Translations under genes and position numbers: made by a program
Assembly: GCF_023347255.1 (NCBI RefSeq)
Contig: NZ_CP094466.1
Coordinates: forward strand, 62,001 to 126,000
Origin: Faecalibacterium sp. I4-3-84
GTDB lineage: Bacteria > Bacillota > Clostridia > Oscillospirales > Ruminococcaceae
DNA: 64,000 nucleotides
Direction of reading: 5' to 3'
Shown: positions 59,453 through 64,000 of the stretch, piece by piece
How the letters are laid out: every line of letters starts with the position of its first letter
Position numbering within the stretch: the first letter of the stretch is position 1
The notes under the pieces: model-generated
What the model was told of the DNA's origin: nothing
Databases searched by the model: none
What the model saw: only the letters and a program-made list of their open reading frames with translations

Positions 59453-62400
59453 TCATTTTGTTGCAATGTTGTCCGTTCCGACCAGCCTTTCCAGCTCTTT
59501 GAACAGCAACGGATGGCCGGATGCGTACAGATGGCGCGGCACACGCAGATACTGCTTGGTATCGGTCAGATACAGGAGCACCGGCATGTCCCCATCAAAA
59601 ATGCCAAGCAGATTGACCACCTTTGCATATTCCCTGCTGCTGCGGGAAGGCACACGGATATACAGCTTCTTTGCTGCCGTTTTCATCGGGTCCGGCCTGC
59701 CGTTATCCAGTCGGGCCGGATCGTAATTTTCGATCGGGACGATGCTCTCTGCCAGCAGCTTGGAAGCTTCATCCTCCCGTACCGACAGTCTGCCATCGAT
59801 CACGACGACTGCATTTTCGTGCAGTGAATCCCGGAAAGCATCCAACACCTTTGGGAATACGATCACTTCCATGGTGCCGGTCAGGTCTTCTACGCTGGTA
59901 AAAGCCATCATGCTGTTGGACTTTGTGGTCATCATGCGGCTTTTTACCACCGCGCACACAATGCGCACTTTTTCTCCATCCTTCACATGGGCATCTTCCC
60001 CTGTAAGATCCTTGATGGTGTGGGATGCAATGCGTGCCGATTGTTCCCGGTAAGCATCCAGCGGATGACCGGACAGATACAGGCCGCTGACTTCCTTTTC
60101 CTGCTGGAGCAGTTCCTTATGGCTGTATTCCGGCAGCTGCTTTATTTCATAGTTATCCTCGGAAGCACCGCTCTGTGCTTCCCCGCTCATCACCGAGAAC
60201 AGATCCAGCTGTCCATCCAGATTGCGCCGAGAGTCGGTCTCAATGCTCTTCAGAATGCCCTCTACGGCCTCCACATGGCTGTGGCGGTTGTTGCCCAGAT
60301 GATCGAATGCGCCGGCCTTGATGAGGCACTCCACTGCCCGACGGTTCAGTTCATTGCCATGCATCCGCTTGCAGAAATCGTACAGGCCGGTGTAAGGTTT
60401 ATTCTGCCGCCCCTTCACCACATTCTCGATCAGGTTGCGGCCCACATTTTTGACTGCATTCAGGCCAAAGCGGATCTGACCGCTTCCATCCGCCGTGAAG
60501 CCGCCGTTGGAAACATTCACATCCGGCGGCAGCACCTTGATGCCAAGGCGGGCACACTCGCCGGAATATTCAATGACCTTATCCGTGTTATCCAGCACAC
60601 TGGTCAGCAAAGCCGCCATGAACTCACTGGGATAATGGCACTTGAGGTAGGCCGTCTGGAATGCCACATAGGCATAGCAGGCCGCATGGCTCTTATTGAA
60701 CGCATATGAAGCGAAACTGGACATTTCATCGTAGATCTCATTGGCCACTTTCTCAGAGATGCCGTTTGCCACACAGCCGGGGCATTCGTTGCCGGGATCG
60801 GTGCAGCCGTACACAAAGTGCTCCCGCTCGGCCTCCATGACGGCATGTTTCTTTTTGCTCATGGCACGGCGGACATTGTCTGCCTGACCAAAAGAAAAAC
60901 CTGCCAGCTCCCGGAAGATCTGCATGACCTGCTCCTGATAGACGATGCAGCCATTGGTCACATCCAGAATGTGAGCCAGCTGTGGGGTCTTATAGCTGAT
61001 TTTGTCTGGCTCGTGGCGGTTGCGCAGGTAGGTGGGGATCGAATCCATGGGGCCGGGCCGGTACAGGCTGATCAGAGCGATAATGTCTTCTAGGTTCTGC
61101 GGCTGCAGGCCCACAAGCACCTGCTTCATGCCGGAAGATTCCAGCTGGAACACACCCTCGGTGTCTCCCTGCCCCAGCATCCTGTAGGTGTCCGGGTCGT
61201 CGTAATCCAGCTTCTGGATGGAGAACTCCGGGTGGTGCTTCTGCACAGCAGTTTCCGCGTCATGAATGACGGACAGCGTGCGCAGGCCCAGAAAGTCCAT
61301 CTTCAAAAGGCCAAGTTCTTCGATCTCGGTCATGTTGAACTGGGTCACAGGCAGGCCGTCGTTGGTGGCCAACGGCAGATAGTAGTCCGTAGGCTCCGGG
61401 GTAATGACGACACCCGCCGCATGGGTGGAAGCATGGCGGGGCATGCCCTCCACCTTCAAGGCCGTGTCGATCAGCTCTGTGACCTGCGGGTCGGTATCGT
61501 ACATCCGCTTAAGTTCCGGCGATACCTCCAACGCACGCTTCAGCGTCATTTTCAGCTCCATGGGCACCTGTTTTGCCACAACATCTACCTGCTGATACGG
61601 AATGCCCATCACGCGGCCCACATCGCGGATGGCGTTGCGGGCGGCCATGGTGCCAAAAGTGACGATCTGAGCCACATGGTCGGCACCATATTTCCGGTTG
61701 ACGTAATCGATCACTTCCTGACGGCGCTCGTAGCAGAAGTCCACATCAAAATCTGGCATACTGACGCGCTCCGGGTTCAGGAAGCGCTCAAAGATCAGGT
61801 TATAACGGATAGGGTCGATATCCGTGATGCCCACGCTGTAAGCCGCAATGCTGCCTGCGCCGGAGCCACGGCCCGGGCCTACCGGAATACCCTGACTCTT
61901 GGCGTAGTTCACGTAGTCCCACACGATAAGATAGTAGTTCGTGTAGCCCATCTTTTTGACCACGCCGATCTCGTATTCCAGACGGTCTTTGTTGGCCTGC
62001 GGAACATTGGGGCCGTAGCGGCGCTCCAGACCTTCCCAGCAGAGCTTTTCAAAAAACGCCTGATTATCCATACCGTTCGGCGCTTTGTAATATGGAATTT
62101 TAGTGTGTCCAAAATCAAAATCAAAGTTACACTGTTCGGCAATTTTGGCGGTATTCTCGCAGGCTTCCGGCACCATGGAGAACAGCTCGTACATTTCGTC
62201 TGTCGTTTTGACATAGAACTCGTCGGTCTGGAACTCCATTTTATCCGCATCCTGAATGGTCTTGCCGGTCTGGATGCAGAGCAGGATGCCCTGCATTTTG
62301 GCATCCTCCTTGCGCAGATAGTGGGAGTCGTTGGTGGCTGCCATGGGAATTCCGGTCTCCCGTGCAAGCTTGATGAGCTGCGGCAGCACAGTATTATCCT

Positions 62401-62962
62401 CTTCCAGACCATGGTCCTGAAGCTCGATATAATAGTTTCCCTCGCCGAAGAGGTCTCGATACCACAGCGCTGCTGCTTTGGCGCGCTCATAATCGCCCGC
62501 CAGAATAGCCTGTGGAACTTCGCCTGCCAAACAGGCCGACAGGCAGATCAGACCTTCGTGATATTTTTCCAGCAGTTCCTTATCAATGCGGGGCTTGGAA
62601 TAAAAGCCCTCCACAAAGGCGGCCGACACCATTTTGATCAGGTTTTTGTAGCCGGTCTCATTTTTGCACAGCAGGATCAGGTGGTTGTTGCCGTCGATCT
62701 TATTTACCTTGTCAAAGCGGGTGCGGGTGGCCACATACACCTCACAGCCGATGATGGGCTTGATGCCAGCCTTTTTTGCAGCCTTATAAAACTGCACGCA
62801 GCCGTACATCACGCCGTGGTCGGTGCAGGCAATGGCGGTCTGTCCGCACTCTTTTACGCGATCCATCAGCTGGTCAATGCGGCAGGCACCATCCAGCAGG
62901 CTGTACTCTGTGTGGATGTGCAGATGGACAAAAGGCCGGGTATTGGGTAATGCTTCGCTCAT
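59453..62962 (-). CDS. dnaE: DNA polymerase III subunit alpha (DnaE)
   Basis: DnaE is a replicative C-family polymerase. The 1169-residue protein has an N-terminal PHP domain (HLHIHTEYSLLDGACRI near 13-29), the polymerase core with GPGRGSGAGSIAAYSVG and the catalytic MPDFDVDFCYERR near 404-416, the ICGQ-type helix-hairpin-helix region, and a C-terminal OB fold (VRIVCAVVKSRMMTTK). No exonuclease domain is present, so this is DnaE1/DnaE3-type, not PolC. It overlaps whiA by four bases (ATGA). Confidence 0.97.
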   Translation of the reverse strand: MSEALPNTRPFVHLHIHTEYSLLDGACRIDQLMDRVKECGQTAIACTDHGVMYGCVQFYKAAKKAGIKPIIGCEVYVATRTRFDKVNKIDGNNHLILLCKNETGYKNLIKMVSAAFVEGFYSKPRIDKELLEKYHEGLICLSACLAGEVPQAILAGDYERAKAAALWYRDLFGEGNYYIELQDHGLEEDNTVLPQLIKLARETGIPMAATNDSHYLRKEDAKMQGILLCIQTGKTIQDADKMEFQTDEFYVKTTDEMYELFSMVPEACENTAKIAEQCNFDFDFGHTKIPYYKAPNGMDNQAFFEKLCWEGLERRYGPNVPQANKDRLEYEIGVVKKMGYTNYYLIVWDYVNYAKSQGIPVGPGRGSGAGSIAAYSVGITDIDPIRYNLIFERFLNPERVSMPDFDVDFCYERRQEVIDYVNRKYGADHVAQIVTFGTMAARNAIRDVGRVMGIPYQQVDVVAKQVPMELKMTLKRALEVSPELKRMYDTDPQVTELIDTALKVEGMPRHASTHAAGVVITPEPTDYYLPLATNDGLPVTQFNMTEIEELGLLKMDFLGLRTLSVIHDAETAVQKHHPEFSIQKLDYDDPDTYRMLGQGDTEGVFQLESSGMKQVLVGLQPQNLEDIIALISLYRPGPMDSIPTYLRNRHEPDKISYKTPQLAHILDVTNGCIVYQEQVMQIFRELAGFSFGQADNVRRAMSKKKHAVMEAEREHFVYGCTDPGNECPGCVANGISEKVANEIYDEMSSFASYAFNKSHAACYAYVAFQTAYLKCHYPSEFMAALLTSVLDNTDKVIEYSGECARLGIKVLPPDVNVSNGGFTADGSGQIRFGLNAVKNVGRNLIENVVKGRQNKPYTGLYDFCKRMHGNELNRRAVECLIKAGAFDHLGNNRHSHVEAVEGILKSIETDSRRNLDGQLDLFSVMSGEAQSGASEDNYEIKQLPEYSHKELLQQEKEVSGLYLSGHPLDAYREQSARIASHTIKDLTGEDAHVKDGEKVRIVCAVVKSRMMTTKSNSMMAFTSVEDLTGTMEVIVFPKVLDAFRDSLHENAVVVIDGRLSVREDEASKLLAESIVPIENYDPARLDNGRPDPMKTAAKKLYIRVPSRSSREYAKVVNLLGIFDGDMPVLLYLTDTKQYLRVPRHLYASGHPLLFKELERLVGTDNIATK

Positions 62963-63888
62963 GCTTTTGCCTCCTGTTCCAGATTCTGCCGCAGATTTTC
63001 GGCCAATGCCTCCAGCTTCTTCATCCGGTGCGACAGGCCGGATTTGCTCACGGGTGGCTCAAAGCAGCCGCACAGCGCTGTGAGCGAAAGATCTGGGTAC
63101 TGCATCCGCTTGGCAGCGGCCTCCTGCAATACCTCCGGCAGAGTGCTAAGGGCATCCTGCTCTTCCAGAAAGCGGATGGCCTTCAGCGTCTGCGCATTGG
63201 CACGGGCCGTTTTGCCAAGGTTTGCCGTATCACAGTTGGTCTGTCGGTTGGTCTGGTTGCGCACCTGTTTGAAGGCTTTTTGCGCATGCATTTCCTCTGC
63301 AGCGTTTCCAGCGCCCATAAAGCTGAGCAGCCGTTCCACATTGGCCCCGGTCTTGACGTAGATCAGGTTCACGCCGTTGCGGCGGGTGCGGTGCGGTGCA
63401 AACTCATGCTCTGCCAGCAGCGCTTCAAAGTCCCGTGCCAGATTGGTGCGGGAGGTAAGGAACTCCAGATTATATTCTTTCTGCGGATCAATGACCGTTC
63501 CACTGCACAAAAAAGCTGCGCCAATGTATGCACTGACGCAGGTCTGACAGCGGATAAGGCGGGGATCGATCTGCAGGCTGGTCTCGCTGCCCGTGGTGCC
63601 GAACAGCTCGTGCACCCGGGCCACCTGCTCCGGTGCGCGGATGTTGAATTCATACAGCACGCCGCTGGGCCGCTGCTTGTGCAGGATCTCGCCCTGCACG
63701 CCGCAGCGTGCGAACAGCTGCTGGGCAGCCTGCACCGTCTCCTGCTGCTCGGTCTGCACCACCAGACCCTTTGCATCAAAATATTTGGCAAAGCACGCAA
63801 TGCCATAAGCTGCCGCACGCACACAGCAATCCTTCTGGATGCTGCGCTGCGCGATCTCCTCCCGCGCGCGGGATGCAAAACTACTCAT
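62959..63888 (-). CDS. whiA: DNA-binding protein WhiA
   Basis: WhiA is a LAGLIDADG-fold plus helix-turn-helix regulator linked to cell division and, in Streptomyces, sporulation. The 309-residue product starts at ATG 63888 (GAGGAAGT upstream). CVSAYIGAAFLCSGTVIDP near 118-136 is the degenerate homing-endonuclease motif, and QTNCDTANLGKTARANAQTL with the C-terminal LPEVLQEAAAKRMQYPDLSL and LSHRMKKLEALAE form the helix-turn-helix. It overlaps dnaE and follows rapZ by 16 bases. Confidence 0.94.
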   Translation of the reverse strand: MSSFASRAREEIAQRSIQKDCCVRAAAYGIACFAKYFDAKGLVVQTEQQETVQAAQQLFARCGVQGEILHKQRPSGVLYEFNIRAPEQVARVHELFGTTGSETSLQIDPRLIRCQTCVSAYIGAAFLCSGTVIDPQKEYNLEFLTSRTNLARDFEALLAEHEFAPHRTRRNGVNLIYVKTGANVERLLSFMGAGNAAEEMHAQKAFKQVRNQTNRQTNCDTANLGKTARANAQTLKAIRFLEEQDALSTLPEVLQEAAAKRMQYPDLSLTALCGCFEPPVSKSGLSHRMKKLEALAENLRQNLEQEAKA

Positions 63889-63904
63889 ACTTCCTCGAAT
63901 TCTG

Positions 63905-64000
63905 TCAGCGTTTGGCATCGCGGTGCTGCACGCCCGGCTCGTAGCCGAGTTGCGTGCAATACTCCGCGATCTTACGCGCAAATGTAATGGAACGGTGCTT
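63905..64000 (-). CDS. rapZ: RapZ (RNase adapter / nucleotide-binding) C-terminal fragment
   Basis: Only the last 31 residues are in the window; the gene continues past the right edge. The sequence begins KHRSITFARKIAEYC and ends GVQHRDAKR, matching the end of the RapZ (YvjC-type) P-loop family, where the CTGGKHRS motif just precedes the edge. In most Firmicutes yvcK separates rapZ from whiA; here it does not. Confidence 0.8.
   Translation of the reverse strand, partial: KHRSITFARKIAEYCTQLGYEPGVQHRDAKR

Noticed and set aside
61232-62950. 572-codon open frame opposite dnaE
   Set aside because: Antisense shadow of a certain gene.

Overview
The window looks like a chromosomal segment from a moderately G+C-rich Clostridia, most likely an Oscillospiraceae/Ruminococcaceae gut bacterium of the Faecalibacterium–Subdoligranulum–Gemmiger type. 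This rests on gene content and order: phoH-ybeY-era-yqzL-recO-mutS2; queA-tgt-yajC-TIGR04086; nusB-xseA-xseB-ispA-dxs-tlyA-nadK-argR-recN; spoIIIAA-AH; rapZ-whiA-dnaE-pfkA. The genus is an inference. No rRNA, tRNA, CRISPR array, intact phage or intact insertion sequence was seen.

Layout. 1-2306 (+): end of a selenium-dependent molybdenum hydroxylase (SDMH) maturation cluster (class V aminotransferase tail, DUF3343, a domain-permuted XdhC, YqeB). 2927-9760 (+): RNA maturation and genome maintenance (PhoH, YbeY, Era, YqzL, RecO, MutS2) and a cell-wall amidase. 9896-9923: a 28-bp site with the architecture of a Xer/dif site. 10307-16926 (-): a Xer-like tyrosine recombinase with a C-terminal tail, RadA, two membrane proteins, YajC, Tgt and QueA. 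17097-21844 (+): Asd, DapA, DapB (lysine/diaminopimelate branch), a CapA-like protein and a free-standing aspartokinase-type ACT protein. 21938-34121 (-): T-box-controlled TyrS, then a long run from Asp23 and NusB through isoprenoid and DNA-repair genes to RecN. 34153-38842 (-): a complete spoIIIA operon. 38971-40962 (-): LigA.

41076-47307 is more accessory: an integrase remnant, a family 4 uracil-DNA glycosylase, a duplicated P-loop protein with a decayed second site, a folded ~118-nt element directly upstream of a nuclease-helicase, an ApbA/PanE-like reductase and a metal-binding HMA protein. 47578-51763 holds a corrinoid adenosyltransferase and a one-carbon folate block (GlyA, then Fau-FchA-FolD) in which FolD lacks the usual catalytic lysine. 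51871-56661 carries envelope and transport genes (MraY-like, MATE, FMN-riboswitch-controlled RibU, MscS). 56900-64000 (-) has Pta, PfkA, DnaE, WhiA and the tail of RapZ.

Sigma-A promoters with 16-18 bp spacing and hairpin-plus-T-run terminators delimit most transcription units. Gene direction switches from almost all + to mainly - at the dif-like site, as expected where two replichores converge; this suggests, but does not prove, that the replication terminus lies in this window.
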